This document shows positions 34,395-43,455 of a stretch of 64,000 nt of DNA, piece by piece. This DNA comes from Streptomyces sp. NBS 14/10 (GTDB taxonomy: Bacteria > Actinomycetota > Actinomycetes > Streptomycetales > Streptomycetaceae): NCBI RefSeq assembly GCF_002224125.1, contig NZ_NCSM01000001.1, positions 62,001 to 126,000 on the forward strand, read 5' to 3'. Each line of letters opens with the position of its first letter. Position 1 is the first letter of the stretch. The notes beneath the pieces are model-generated. The model made no database searches. It had not been told where the DNA came from and worked only from the letters and a program-made list of their open reading frames with translations. A program made the position numbers and the translations under genes.

Positions 34395-36230
34395 ATGGAG
34401 AACCTCGGGGCCCAGGACCCGCGGTGGATAGGCGAGTACCGGCTGCTCGGCCGACTGGGCGAAGGCGGAATGGGCAGGGTCTACCTGGCCCGTTCCGCCC
34501 GCGGTCGCACGGTCGCCGTGAAGCTGGTGAAGGCCGAACTCGCCCGCCACGCCGACTTCCGCAGCCGCTTCAAGCGCGAGGTCGCCGCCGCCAGACGGGT
34601 CGGCGGACAGTGGACCGCGCCCGTCCTGGACGCCGACACCGAGGCCGAGGTGCCCTGGGTGGCCACCGGCTATATCGGCGGTCCCTCCCTGCACGACGTC
34701 GTCGCCGAGCAGTTCGGGGCGCTGCCCGAGCACTCCGTACGGACCCTCGCGCACGGGCTGGCCCTCGCGCTCCGCGATATCCACGGCGCCGGGCTGATCC
34801 ACCGCGATCTCAAGCCCTCCAACATCCTGATCACCATCGACGGGCCGCGCGTCATCGACTTCGGCATCGCGCGGGCACTGGAGACCATCGCCGGTGTGGG
34901 CACCAATCTGACGGTGGCGGGTGGGGTCGTCGGCTCGCCCGGCTTCATGTCGCCCGAGCAGGTCCGCGGCGAGACCGTGACCACCGCGAGCGATCTCTTC
35001 TGCCTCGGGTCGGTGCTGGCGTTCGCGGCCACCGGCCGGCAGCCGTTCGGCAATGTGACCAGCGGGGTGCACGCCCTGCTGTACCGGATAGCCCAGGAGG
35101 AGCCCGACCTCGCGGGCCTGCCGGAGGGGCTGCGCGAGCTGGTCACCGGCTGTCTGCACAAGGACCCGGCCGTCCGGCTCTCGGTCGAGGACGTGGTGGC
35201 GCGTACGGCCCCGGAGGCCGGCCCGGCCACAACGGGCACCTGGCTGCCGGGCGAACTGCTCGCCAAACTCGGGCGGGACGCGCTCCAGCTGCTCGAGATG
35301 GAAGCAGACGCCGATACGGACTCCGACACCGCCACCCTGCGGACCACCGGGCCGATCGGGTCCGTGGGCGCCGCTGCGCCCGGCCCGGCGACGCCCGGGA
35401 CGCCGAGCGGTTACGCGACCCCGGCCACACCCGGCGCACCCGGCGCGGCCGGCTACCCCGCCTCCGGCGCCCAGCCCGGATATCCGATGGCCGGCGGGGC
35501 CGGGCAGCCCTGGCCGGGCGCCGCCCACCACCACTTCCCGGGCCCCATCTCTTCCCCGCCCGCCCGGAGCCTGCGCACCTCGCGGGGCCTGGGCTCCGCC
35601 CTGAGATGGCTGCTCGGCGCCTTCGCGCTGCTGTCCGTCGCCCATCTGGGCCTGAGCGGCACGCTGTTCAGCGCCTACGACGACTACCTGACCGGCAGCG
35701 ATGCCGCCAGCGGGGCGATCAACGACGCCAAGAACTCCTTGGAGATCTTCGAGGTCTTCACCGGGGTGCTGGCGATCGTGCTCGTCGTGACGTTCCCGGT
35801 GTGGTTCCGGCGCGTGTACCTGAACGCCACCTTCCTCGCGCCCGGCCGCCAGCGCTACGACAGCGGCATGGCGATCGGCTCGTGGTTCATCCCGGTCGCC
35901 CAGCTGTGGATGCCCAAGCAGATGGCCAACGACATCTGGACCTCCAGCACCGCCCCGGGCACCCGGCCCGCCTCCCGCGCGGTACTGCACTGGTGGTGGA
36001 CGCTGTACGTGACGATGTTCGTCGTCGTCGCCGTCTCGACGCTGGCGGAGGCCCTGGCCCGGTCGCCCGAGGACAACCAGGTCGTCGCCGGCCTGGCCAT
36101 CTTCGACGATCTGGTCACGATCCCCGCGTCCGTGCTCGCGATGGCCGTGGTGGCCCGTATCACCAAGATGCAGCAGCCCCAGCAGTGGCAGCCGGAAGGG
36201 GCGGCCTTCGGGCCTCCCGTCATGCGCTAG
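34395..36230 (+). CDS. Ser/Thr protein kinase with C-terminal DUF4328 membrane domain
   Basis: A 611-residue kinase whose catalytic domain is clearly a paralogue of the preceding one, down to the opening pattern M-E-x-L-G-x-x-D-P-R-W-I-G-E-Y-R-L. It has LGEGGMGRVYLA, AVKLVKAELA, IHRDLKPSN and DFGIARALET. After a Pro/Gly/Ala linker, the C-terminal 210 residues form a four-span DUF4328 domain (FPVWFRRVYLNATFL, MAIGSWFIPVAQLWMPKQMANDIW, HWWWTLYVTMFVVVAV). Replacing an extracellular sensor by a polytopic domain suggests a membrane-state signal. The catalytic residues are complete. Confidence 0.92.
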   Translation: MENLGAQDPRWIGEYRLLGRLGEGGMGRVYLARSARGRTVAVKLVKAELARHADFRSRFKREVAAARRVGGQWTAPVLDADTEAEVPWVATGYIGGPSLHDVVAEQFGALPEHSVRTLAHGLALALRDIHGAGLIHRDLKPSNILITIDGPRVIDFGIARALETIAGVGTNLTVAGGVVGSPGFMSPEQVRGETVTTASDLFCLGSVLAFAATGRQPFGNVTSGVHALLYRIAQEEPDLAGLPEGLRELVTGCLHKDPAVRLSVEDVVARTAPEAGPATTGTWLPGELLAKLGRDALQLLEMEADADTDSDTATLRTTGPIGSVGAAAPGPATPGTPSGYATPATPGAPGAAGYPASGAQPGYPMAGGAGQPWPGAAHHHFPGPISSPPARSLRTSRGLGSALRWLLGAFALLSVAHLGLSGTLFSAYDDYLTGSDAASGAINDAKNSLEIFEVFTGVLAIVLVVTFPVWFRRVYLNATFLAPGRQRYDSGMAIGSWFIPVAQLWMPKQMANDIWTSSTAPGTRPASRAVLHWWWTLYVTMFVVVAVSTLAEALARSPEDNQVVAGLAIFDDLVTIPASVLAMAVVARITKMQQPQQWQPEGAAFGPPVMR

Positions 36231-36252
36231 GAGGCCCATCGGGCCGTGGCCC

Positions 36253-36320
36253 CTGAGGTGCGGCCGTGGTTCACAGGCTTGCCGTGGCTCACAGGCTCAA
36301 GGCCGCAGGCCGCACCTCAG
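36253..36320. terminator. Large hairpin between the second kinase and purA
   Basis: ctgaggtgcggcc (36253-36265) pairs perfectly with 36308-36320. The loop carries an 18-bp direct repeat, gccgtggttcacaggctt (36263-36280) and a variant at 36281-36298. It lies between convergent genes and can serve both. Confidence 0.75.
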
Positions 36321-36327
36321 CGGCTCA

Positions 36328-37611
36328 TCACAGGAACGAGTTGATCTGAATCGTCTCGTCGCGGCCCGGTCCGACGCCGATCGCCGAGATGGGCGCGCCC
36401 GACATCTCCTCCAGCGCCGATACGTACTTCTGCGCGTTCTTCGGCAGCTGGTCGAAGGACTTGGCCTGGGTGATGTCCTCCGACCACCCCGGCAGCGTCT
36501 CGTAGATCGGCTTCGCGTGGTGGAAGTCGGTCTGGCTGTACGGCAGCTCGTCGACCCGCTTGCCGTCGATCTCGTACGCGACGCACACCGGAATCCGCTC
36601 CCAGCCGGTCAGCACGTCCAGCTTGGTGAGGAAGAAGTCGGTCAGGCCGTTGACCCGGGTCGCATAGCGCGCGATGACCGCGTCGAACCAGCCGCAGCGC
36701 CGGTCGCGGCCGGTCGTCACGCCCCGCTCGCCGCCGATGGTGCGCAGCTTGTCGCCGTCCTCGTCGAGGAGCTCGGTCGGGAACGGGCCCGCGCCCACGC
36801 GCGTGGTGTAGGCCTTCAGGATCCCGATCACGCGGTTGATCTTCGTCGGGCCGACCCCGGTCCCCGTACAGGCACCGCCCGCGGTGGGGTTCGAGGAGGT
36901 GACGAAGGGATACGTGCCGTGGTCGACGTCGAGCAGCGTGCCCTGGCCGCCCTCGAAGAGGACGACCTCGCCGTCGTCGATGGCGTTGTTCAGGAGCAGC
37001 GTGGTGTCCGCGACAAAGCCGCTGAGCTGGTCGGCATAGCCCAGCAGCTCCTCGACGACCTGCTCGATGGCGATGGCGCGCCGGTTGTAGAGCTTGGCGA
37101 GGACCTGGTTCTTGAAGTCGAGGGCCGCCTCGACCTTCTGCCGCAGGATCGACTCGTCGAAGATGTCCTGCACCCGGATGCCGACACGGTTGATCTTGTC
37201 GGCGTACGCCGGGCCGATGCCCCGGCCGGTGGTGCCGATCTTGCGCTTTCCGAGGAAGCGTTCGGTCACCTTGTCGAGGGTGGTGTGATACGGAGTGATC
37301 AGATGCGCGTTACCGCTGATCAGCAGCTTGGACGTGTCGATGCCGCGCGCGTTCAGCCCGCTCAGCTCGGAGAGCAGGACCGCCGGGTCCACGACGACGC
37401 CGTTGCCGATGACCGGGGTGCATCCCGGGGAGAGGATTCCGGAAGGGAGGAGGTGGAGCGCGTACTTCTGGTCGCCGACGACGACCGTGTGGCCGGCGTT
37501 GTTGCCACCCTGGTAGCGCACCACATAATCCACCGAGCCACCGAGCAGGTCGGTGGCCTTTCCCTTGCCTTCATCACCCCACTGAGCACCGAGCAGCACA
37601 AGTGCGGGCAC
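36328..37611 (-). CDS. purA: Adenylosuccinate synthetase
   Basis: PurA joins IMP and aspartate using GTP, the first committed step to AMP. The 427-residue product starts [21 protein letters not shown], with the GTP loop GDEGKGK. It continues [52 protein letters not shown] and [19 protein letters not shown], the normal active-site segments. Start GTG 37611 has GGAAGGGG upstream and gives the standard length. It is monocistronic and divergent from the kinase-like gene. Confidence 0.97.
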   Translation of the reverse strand: MPALVLLGAQWGDEGKGKATDLLGGSVDYVVRYQGGNNAGHTVVVGDQKYALHLLPSGILSPGCTPVIGNGVVVDPAVLLSELSGLNARGIDTSKLLISGNAHLITPYHTTLDKVTERFLGKRKIGTTGRGIGPAYADKINRVGIRVQDIFDESILRQKVEAALDFKNQVLAKLYNRRAIAIEQVVEELLGYADQLSGFVADTTLLLNNAIDDGEVVLFEGGQGTLLDVDHGTYPFVTSSNPTAGGACTGTGVGPTKINRVIGILKAYTTRVGAGPFPTELLDEDGDKLRTIGGERGVTTGRDRRCGWFDAVIARYATRVNGLTDFFLTKLDVLTGWERIPVCVAYEIDGKRVDELPYSQTDFHHAKPIYETLPGWSEDITQAKSFDQLPKNAQKYVSALEEMSGAPISAIGVGPGRDETIQINSFL

Positions 37612-37703
37612 AGGCGTACACCCCTTCCGGGCGGGGCATGTCCAACGTGCGCGGTGGCTTGTGCCACCACAAGAGCCGTCGAACCGGTGCCCCGGATAGA
37701 CGA

Positions 37704-37731
37704 AGCCCCTGGCGCAACAGCGACAGGGGCT
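37704..37731. promoter_or_regulatory. Hairpin in the purA divergent promoter region
   Basis: agcccctg (37704-37711) pairs perfectly with caggggct (37724-37731) across a 12-base loop, 93 bases upstream of purA and 35 bases before the divergent start. It could be an operator or a leader hairpin for either gene. Confidence 0.4.
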
Positions 37732-37765
37732 CTTGCACCGAGAGATTACCTGAGGAAGGACCGAG

Positions 37766-38812
37766 GTGTCGGCTCCAGATCCCTGGCAGGTTTCCCCGGA
37801 CGCCGTCCGGGGGCGCCCCCTGCTTGTGCTCATCGACCCCACCGCCCGTCGAACCGACGGGGAGTCGGTGCGGATCGCGAAAGATGTGCTGTGTGCGCGC
37901 GCATCTGCGAAAATCTGCCTGCCGGAGGGGCCCGACGAGGTCGAGCGGGCGCTCGCCCGCCGTGGCAGCCGCCGGCCCGTCGTGGTCGGTGACCACCGGG
38001 CCCTGCTGCGCACCGTGGAGCTGCTGCACCGCAAGCGGGAGCTGGCGGACGCGGCGCTGTCGGTGGTGCCGGTGGGCGGCTCGGCCACGGTGGCCCTGGC
38101 CCGCGCCCTGGGCCTGCCCACGGACGCGGTGAGCGCGGCGCGTACGGCGCTCGACGGCACCGCGCACCGGCGTGACCTGCTGGTCGACGAGAGCGGCGGG
38201 GTGGTCCTCGGGGGCCTGCGGATCTTCGGCGGGGAGCAGCCGGGAGGCGCGGACGGGGGCGTGGACGGCGTAGACGGCGTAGACAGAGACGCGGACGAGG
38301 GCGGGGACGGAAGCGGGACGAGCGGCGGCTCGGGCGGCGGCTCAAGCAGCGGCTCGGGCGGCGGCGCGGGCGGCAGTACGGACCGGTACGACGGCGGCCA
38401 GAAGCCGTGGTGGACCCCCGCGGCCCGTACCGCGCGCACCGCGCTGACGCTGCTGTCGCTGCCGGGCGGCGGCCTGGGCGGCTCCCGGCGGCGGACCCGG
38501 CCGCCCGCGCAGCGGCTGCGGGTGGAGGCGGACGGGGTGCTGCTGGCGGATCTGGACCGGCCGGTCGAGCGGGTCTCGGTGTCCACGGCAGCGGCGGGCC
38601 GCGGCGGGCTGGCCGAGGTCGTGGTGCACCCGTGCGTCGGATCCGGACCCGGATCCGGGTCGGGCCCGGTCCGTGCGCGGGCCCGCGCGGTCACCGTCTC
38701 GGGTCCGGACTTCCGCTACCACGCGGACACCCTGACCCGTGGCCCGGTGCGCACCCGCACCTGGACGGTCCTCACCGAGGCGTGGCGGCTGATGCTCCCT
38801 CCGGGAGGCTGA
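37766..38812 (+). CDS. Diacylglycerol-kinase-like protein with degenerate catalytic motif
   Basis: A 348-residue protein related to lipid/diacylglycerol kinases. It starts [18 protein letters not shown], and [23 protein letters not shown] corresponds to the family PxGTxNDxARxLG region. The ATP motif GGDGT is not present at the expected place ([12 protein letters not shown]). An acidic Gly/Ser-rich insertion (about 163-212) with Asp-Gly-Val and Gly-Ser repeats splits the C-terminal beta domain. It may have lost kinase activity. GTG 37766 follows AGGAAGGA. It is conserved beside purA as I recall from other Streptomyces. Confidence 0.7.
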   Translation: MSAPDPWQVSPDAVRGRPLLVLIDPTARRTDGESVRIAKDVLCARASAKICLPEGPDEVERALARRGSRRPVVVGDHRALLRTVELLHRKRELADAALSVVPVGGSATVALARALGLPTDAVSAARTALDGTAHRRDLLVDESGGVVLGGLRIFGGEQPGGADGGVDGVDGVDRDADEGGDGSGTSGGSGGGSSSGSGGGAGGSTDRYDGGQKPWWTPAARTARTALTLLSLPGGGLGGSRRRTRPPAQRLRVEADGVLLADLDRPVERVSVSTAAAGRGGLAEVVVHPCVGSGPGSGSGPVRARARAVTVSGPDFRYHADTLTRGPVRTRTWTVLTEAWRLMLPPGG

Positions 38813-38828
38813 GCCGGTGCCGGCGCGG

Positions 38829-39425
38829 TTACGTTTCTCCGTTCTTCTGTTCTCCCACCCGTGGTATTTCCCGCGTCTCCCGCTGGCCGCTCTCCTCGTG
38901 GGCCCGCCAGCGCGCCAGCATGTCGACCAGTTCCTTCTGCATGAACTCGTAGAAATCCGCGGACTTGTTCGCCCGCGCCCCCGCCGGGGTGTGCGGGCCG
39001 AGCGCCCGCGCGCCGTCCCGCATCGTGTTCGTCCAGCGGGCGAGGAGGGAGTCGCGGTGGGCCACGGCCTCGTACCAGACCTCGTTGTAGAGGCGGTAGG
39101 AGTCGCGCCGCGAGCCCGGCTCGCGCTCGCGCGTGATCAGATCCAACTGGGAGAGATAGCGGACCGCGCCCGACACCGCGGCGGGGCTGATCCGCAGCTG
39201 CTGGGCGATCTCGGCGGCGGTGGCCTTGCCGGAGTCGGAGACGAGCAGGGTGGCGAGGACCCGCGCGCCCATCCGCTGCATCCCGGCTTCGGTCATATCC
39301 ATGGCGAATCGCTCGACGAACCGCGTTACCGCCTCGTCATCGCGCACAACGTCCCCGCCCGCGCCCCCGCCCGTACCGCCGTCCATGTCCTCGCGCGCGC
39401 TCTCCTCCTGCGCCACCTCCGTCAC
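38829..39425 (-). CDS. GbsR/MarR-type transcriptional regulator
   Basis: A 198-residue winged-helix regulator. It has AGMQRMGARVLATLLVSDSGKATAAEIAQQLRISPAAVSGAVRYLSQLDLITREREPGSRRDSYRLYN, typical of GbsR/MarR proteins, and a C-terminal helical dimerisation part. The first 30 residues are acidic and Gly-rich. It is divergent from an ABC exporter with 92 bases between the starts, containing a perfect 16-bp palindrome. It is therefore the probable repressor of the exporter and of itself. Confidence 0.9.
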   Translation of the reverse strand: MTEVAQEESAREDMDGGTGGGAGGDVVRDDEAVTRFVERFAMDMTEAGMQRMGARVLATLLVSDSGKATAAEIAQQLRISPAAVSGAVRYLSQLDLITREREPGSRRDSYRLYNEVWYEAVAHRDSLLARWTNTMRDGARALGPHTPAGARANKSADFYEFMQKELVDMLARWRAHEESGQRETREIPRVGEQKNGET

Positions 39426-39481
39426 CGCCTCATCATCTCCCTCCGTTGCCTCTTCGATATCAGTTTATACGCTTCTCTAAC

Positions 39482-39497
39482 TTCACAAATTTGTGAA
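39482..39497. promoter_or_regulatory. Perfect 16-bp palindrome, operator of regulator/ABC exporter
   Basis: TTCACAAATTTGTGAA (39482-39497) lies between the divergent GbsR/MarR and ABC ATPase genes, 20 bases before the ATPase start. It is A/T-rich in a very GC-rich genome and close to the likely promoter (TAGCGT at 39500-39505), as expected for a MarR-type operator. Confidence 0.82.
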
Positions 39498-39517
39498 ACT
39501 AGCGTAGCTTCAAAAGC

Positions 39518-40432
39518 ATGACAACGGCAATCTCCACCTCCGGCCTCCACAAGTCATTCGGCCGTACCCATGCGTTGGACGGCCTCGACCTGGAGGTCGA
39601 GACGGGCGAAGTCCACGGCTTCCTCGGGCCCAACGGGGCCGGGAAGTCCACCACCATCCGCGTACTGCTCGGCCTTCTGCGCGCGGACAGCGGAGCGGTC
39701 CAGCTGCTGGGCAAGGACCCCTGGCACGACGCGGTCGAGCTGCACCGCCGCATCGCGTACGTACCCGGCGACGTCACCCTGTGGCGCAACCTCAGCGGCG
39801 GCGAGGTCATCGACCTGTACGGGCGGCTGCGCGGCGGCCTCGACCAGGACCGGCGCACCGAGCTGCTGGAGCGGTTCGAGCTCGACCCCACCAAGAAAGG
39901 ACGCACCTACTCCAAAGGCAACCGGCAGAAGGTCGCGCTGGTCGCCGCCTTCGCCTCGGACGTCGACCTGCTGATCCTGGACGAGCCCACCTCCGGGCTC
40001 GACCCCCTCATGGAGGAGGTCTTCCGGGACTGTGTGATCGAGGAGCGGGAGCGGGGCCGTACGGTGCTGCTGTCGAGCCACATCCTCAGCGAGGTCGAGG
40101 CGCTCTGCGACCGGGTCAGCATCATCCGCAAGGGCCGCACCGTCGAGACCGGCTCACTCGCCGAGCTCCGCCACCTCACCCGCACCTCCGTCACCGCCGA
40201 ACTGTCCGGCCCGCCCAACGGCCTTTCCGCCCTTCCCGGCATCCACGGCCTCGACGTCCAGGGCAAGCGCGTCAAGCTCCAGGTCGACACCGACAAGCTG
40301 GACGCCGTGCTGCGGCAGCTCAGCGAGTCGGGCGTGCGCAGCCTCATCTCCACCCCGCCCACCCTGGAAGAGCTCTTCCTGCGCCACTACCAGGACGACA
40401 TCCGCGACGAGGCAGAGGCGGTCGCCCGATGA
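39518..40432 (+). CDS. ABC transporter ATP-binding protein
   Basis: A 304-residue ABC ATPase. Walker A is [10 protein letters not shown] near residue 38. The signature is the variant [11 protein letters not shown] instead of LSGGQ, seen in several drug-export ATPases. Walker B is [12 protein letters not shown], followed by [13 protein letters not shown]. The C-terminal 90 residues are a DrrA-like extension. The start codon is 12 bases after a candidate -10, so the mRNA may be nearly leaderless. It overlaps the permease gene by ATGA. Confidence 0.93.
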   Translation: MTTAISTSGLHKSFGRTHALDGLDLEVETGEVHGFLGPNGAGKSTTIRVLLGLLRADSGAVQLLGKDPWHDAVELHRRIAYVPGDVTLWRNLSGGEVIDLYGRLRGGLDQDRRTELLERFELDPTKKGRTYSKGNRQKVALVAAFASDVDLLILDEPTSGLDPLMEEVFRDCVIEERERGRTVLLSSHILSEVEALCDRVSIIRKGRTVETGSLAELRHLTRTSVTAELSGPPNGLSALPGIHGLDVQGKRVKLQVDTDKLDAVLRQLSESGVRSLISTPPTLEELFLRHYQDDIRDEAEAVAR

Positions 40433-42090
40433 CCGCCGTAGCCGACACCGACACCCGCGTCGCGGCCTCCGGGCGCACCGGCTCCCGCGACCTGGCCGGC
40501 ACCCGCACCCTGCTGCGGCTCGCGCTGCGCCGCGACCGGGTCATGATCCCGGTGTGGGTGCTGGTCATCGGCCTGACCGGCAACAGCACGCTCAGCCGGC
40601 TCAAGACCACCTACGAAACGGCCGCCGACCGGGCCAAGGTCGTCAGCGACATGAACGGCAACGGCTCGATGCGGTCGATGCTCGGCGTCGCGTTCGGCGA
40701 CTCGTACGGCGCCCTCACCGCCTGGCGCGTGGGCGTCTTCCTCGCGGCCTTCGCCGGGATCATGAGCCTGCTGCTGGTGATCAGGCACACCCGCGAGGAG
40801 GAGGAGTCGGGCCGCCAGGAGGCGCTGTCCGCCGGTATGGTCGGCCGCCGCGCCGGACTGACCTCCGCCCTGCTCACCGTGGCCATCGCCAACGCCGCCC
40901 TGACCCTGCTGATCATGGCCACCCTCGCGGGCCAGGGCGGCAAGGGCGCGTTCGCCCTGGGCCTGGGCGTCGGGCTGACCGGTATGGCCTTCGGCGGGGT
41001 GGCCGCCCTCACCGCCCAGATCACCGAGAACACGCGGCTGGCCAGGGGCCTGGCCGCCGGCGCGGTCGGCGTCGCGTACATGCTGCGGCTGATCGGCGAC
41101 GCGGCCGACGACGCGTCGGACGGCTCCGGCAATGTGCTGGTGTGGCTCTCGCCCATCGGCTGGGCGGAGTACGCCCGGCCGTTCGCGAACGAGCGGTGGT
41201 GGGCGCTGCTCCTGCTGGCCGCCTTCACCGCCGTCACCTTCGGCCTCGCCTACACCCTCGCGGGCCGCCGCGACATCGGCGCCAGCTTCCTCGCCTCCCG
41301 CCCCGGCCCCCCGGCTGCCGGAAGCTCCCTCCAGGGCGCGTACGGCCTGGCCTGGCGCCTCCAGCGCGGCACCCTGCTGGCCTGGGTGATCGGCATCGCC
41401 CTCTCCGCGGCCGGCCTCGGCGGCGTGGCCAACGGCGCCGACGACATCATCGGGGACAGCGAGAAGAACCGCGACATCATCGAGCGCATGGGCGGGGCGC
41501 AGAACCTCTCCGACGCCTTCCTGGCCGCCATGGTCGCCGTCATCGGCGTGGTCCTCACGATCTACGCCGCCAGCGCGGTGCTGCGGCTGCGCACCGAGGA
41601 GACCGAACAGCGCGCCGAACCGCTGCTGGCCAACGCCGTCGGCCGGCTGCGGTGGGCCGCGAGCCACCTCGTCATCGCCTACCTCGGCCCGGTCCTCGTC
41701 CTGGCCGTCGGCGGCCTCGCGATGGGCCTGGTCTACGGGGCCGCGGCCGACGACCTGGGCGGCCAGCTGCCGCGCGTCCTGGGCGCCTCGCTCGCCCAGC
41801 TCCCGGCGGTGTGGGTGGTCACCAGCGTGCTGGTGTTCCTGTTCGGCCTGCTGCCCTCGTACACGATTCCCGTCGGCTGGGGCGTGGTCGGCGCGGTCGT
41901 CGCCCTCGGCTGGCTCGGCCCCGCGCTCGAGGTGCCGCAGGGCGTCCTGGACCTCTCCCCCTTCGGCCATCTGCCGAATCTCCCGGGGGAAAGCGTCTCG
42001 GCGACGCCCTTCGTCGTGCTGCTCCTGCTGTCGGCCGTGCTGACTGCCGCGGGGCTGTGGGGGCTGCGGCGGCGGGACATGACCAGCTGA
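40429..42090 (+). CDS. Large ABC exporter permease (two-half, antibiotic-transport type)
   Basis: A 553-residue permease with about 12 membrane spans in two similar halves of about six, like the tetronasin/polyketide-antibiotic exporter permeases. Recognisable parts are [32 protein letters not shown] and its second-half counterpart [27 protein letters not shown], both cytoplasmic loops with acidic residues after a span. It pairs with the upstream ATPase. The substrate is unknown; control is likely by the adjacent GbsR/MarR regulator. Confidence 0.9.
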   Translation: MTAVADTDTRVAASGRTGSRDLAGTRTLLRLALRRDRVMIPVWVLVIGLTGNSTLSRLKTTYETAADRAKVVSDMNGNGSMRSMLGVAFGDSYGALTAWRVGVFLAAFAGIMSLLLVIRHTREEEESGRQEALSAGMVGRRAGLTSALLTVAIANAALTLLIMATLAGQGGKGAFALGLGVGLTGMAFGGVAALTAQITENTRLARGLAAGAVGVAYMLRLIGDAADDASDGSGNVLVWLSPIGWAEYARPFANERWWALLLLAAFTAVTFGLAYTLAGRRDIGASFLASRPGPPAAGSSLQGAYGLAWRLQRGTLLAWVIGIALSAAGLGGVANGADDIIGDSEKNRDIIERMGGAQNLSDAFLAAMVAVIGVVLTIYAASAVLRLRTEETEQRAEPLLANAVGRLRWAASHLVIAYLGPVLVLAVGGLAMGLVYGAAADDLGGQLPRVLGASLAQLPAVWVVTSVLVFLFGLLPSYTIPVGWGVVGAVVALGWLGPALEVPQGVLDLSPFGHLPNLPGESVSATPFVVLLLLSAVLTAAGLWGLRRRDMTS

Positions 42091-42106
42091 CGAATCCCTG
42101 ACCGAC

Positions 42107-42153
42107 AGAACCCTCGTCGTCGTCCACAGCCTGTGGACGACGACGAGGGTTCT
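42107..42153. terminator. Perfect 23-bp stem bidirectional terminator
   Basis: Arm 42107-42129 is perfectly complementary to 42131-42153, centred on one base (42130). It lies 16 bases after the permease stop and 46 bases before the convergent P450 stop. The outer bases are agaac/gttct. Confidence 0.92.
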
Positions 42154-42198
42154 ACCGTTTGGGGGTTTGAGAGTTTGCGGGTTCAGACTTCTGCGAGT

Positions 42199-43425
42199 TC
42201 AGACCTCGACCAGCAGCTCCCGCAGCCCCCGGATGACAAACCCGGGATTCCACCGCGGCTCCGCGACCAGCCGCAGCCCGGGCGCTCTGCGCAGCAGCGC
42301 GCCGAAGGACGCGGCCAGTTCGAGGCGGGCCAGGGGCGCGCCCAGGCAGTAGTGGATGCCGCCGCCGAAGGTGAAGTGGGCGTTGTCCGTACGGGACAGA
42401 TCCAGCCGGTCGGGGTCGGGGAAGCGCTCCGGATCCCGGTTGGCCGAACCGAAGAGGAGCGCCACCTCACTGCCGCGCGGGATGACCGTCCCGCCGACCT
42501 CGATATCGTCCAGCACCCACCGCTCGAACAGTTGCAGCGGCGTGTCGTAGCGCAGCAGCTCGTCGACGGCGGTGGGCAGCAGCGCACCGGGGGCGGAGCG
42601 CAGCAGCGCGAGCTGATCGGGGTGGCGGAAGAGGGCCAGCCAGCCGTTGCCCGTGGAGTTGACCGTGGCCTCGTGACCGGCGTTCAGCAGCAGCACACAG
42701 GTGGAGATCATCTCCTGCTCGGTGAGGCGGTCCCCCTCGTCGTACGCCGCGACGAGCCCGCTGATCAGATCCTCCCCCGGGGCCCGGCGGCGGGCGGCGA
42801 TCAGCTCACGCAGATACGCCGAGAACTCGACGGAGGCACGGACCGCGCGCCGCGCGGCCTCGTCGCTCGGGTTCAGCTCGAACATCCCGCAGATATCCGC
42901 CGACCAGGGGCGCAACTGCGCGCGGTCCTCCGGCGGAATGCCCAGCATCTCGGCGATGACGGCCACCGGCAGGGGCTCGGCGACCGCGTGGACAAGATCG
43001 CCGCCGCCCTCCGCGACGAACGCCTCCACCAGCTCGTCCGCCAGCCGCTCGACGACCGGCGCCAACCGCTCGACCGTACGCGGCGTGAACGCCTTGGACA
43101 CCAGACGGCGCAGCCGGGTGTGGTCCGGCGGCTCCAGGTCCAGCATCCCGTGGCCGTTGAGCGTATGGAACGGCTCGTGCTCGGGCGGCGGGGCGGTGCG
43201 GCCGAACTCCTCGTGGCTGAAACGGTGCAGATAGGTACGGCCGAGGCGGCGGTCCCGCAGCAGGGCCCGGACGTCCTCGTGGCGCGGGATCAGCCACTGC
43301 CGGGAGGGGGCGTAATAGTGCGCGCGGCCACGCTCGCGCAGCACCGCGTACGCCGGGTAGGGGTCGGCGACGAAGGAGGGCTGCCAGGGGTCGAAGGCGG
43401 GGGCGGGGGCTGCGCTGCTGCTCAT
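42199..43425 (-). CDS. Cytochrome P450 (CYP107-like)
   Basis: A 408-residue soluble P450. The I-helix is LLLNAGHEATVNSTGNG (AGxExT-type), the K-helix ExxR is ELLR, and the heme loop FGGGIHYCLGAPLARLE places the thiolate at Cys360. It starts MSSSAAPAPAFDPWQPSFVADPYPAYAVLRE, a standard bacterial class I start. It is the last gene of the tryptophan/kynurenine operon, 30 bases after the hydrolase, so it could act on kynurenine-derived metabolites or be separate. No ferredoxin gene is adjacent. Confidence 0.93.
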   Translation of the reverse strand: MSSSAAPAPAFDPWQPSFVADPYPAYAVLRERGRAHYYAPSRQWLIPRHEDVRALLRDRRLGRTYLHRFSHEEFGRTAPPPEHEPFHTLNGHGMLDLEPPDHTRLRRLVSKAFTPRTVERLAPVVERLADELVEAFVAEGGGDLVHAVAEPLPVAVIAEMLGIPPEDRAQLRPWSADICGMFELNPSDEAARRAVRASVEFSAYLRELIAARRRAPGEDLISGLVAAYDEGDRLTEQEMISTCVLLLNAGHEATVNSTGNGWLALFRHPDQLALLRSAPGALLPTAVDELLRYDTPLQLFERWVLDDIEVGGTVIPRGSEVALLFGSANRDPERFPDPDRLDLSRTDNAHFTFGGGIHYCLGAPLARLELAASFGALLRRAPGLRLVAEPRWNPGFVIRGLRELLVEV

Positions 43426-43455
43426 GCCGGGACGCTACTTCCTTTTCCAATCGCC

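Noticed and set aside
41132..41389. Small plus-strand frame inside the second ABC permease
   Set aside because: Alternative frame of the permease with Arg/Pro/Ser-rich composition; no ribosome-binding site.
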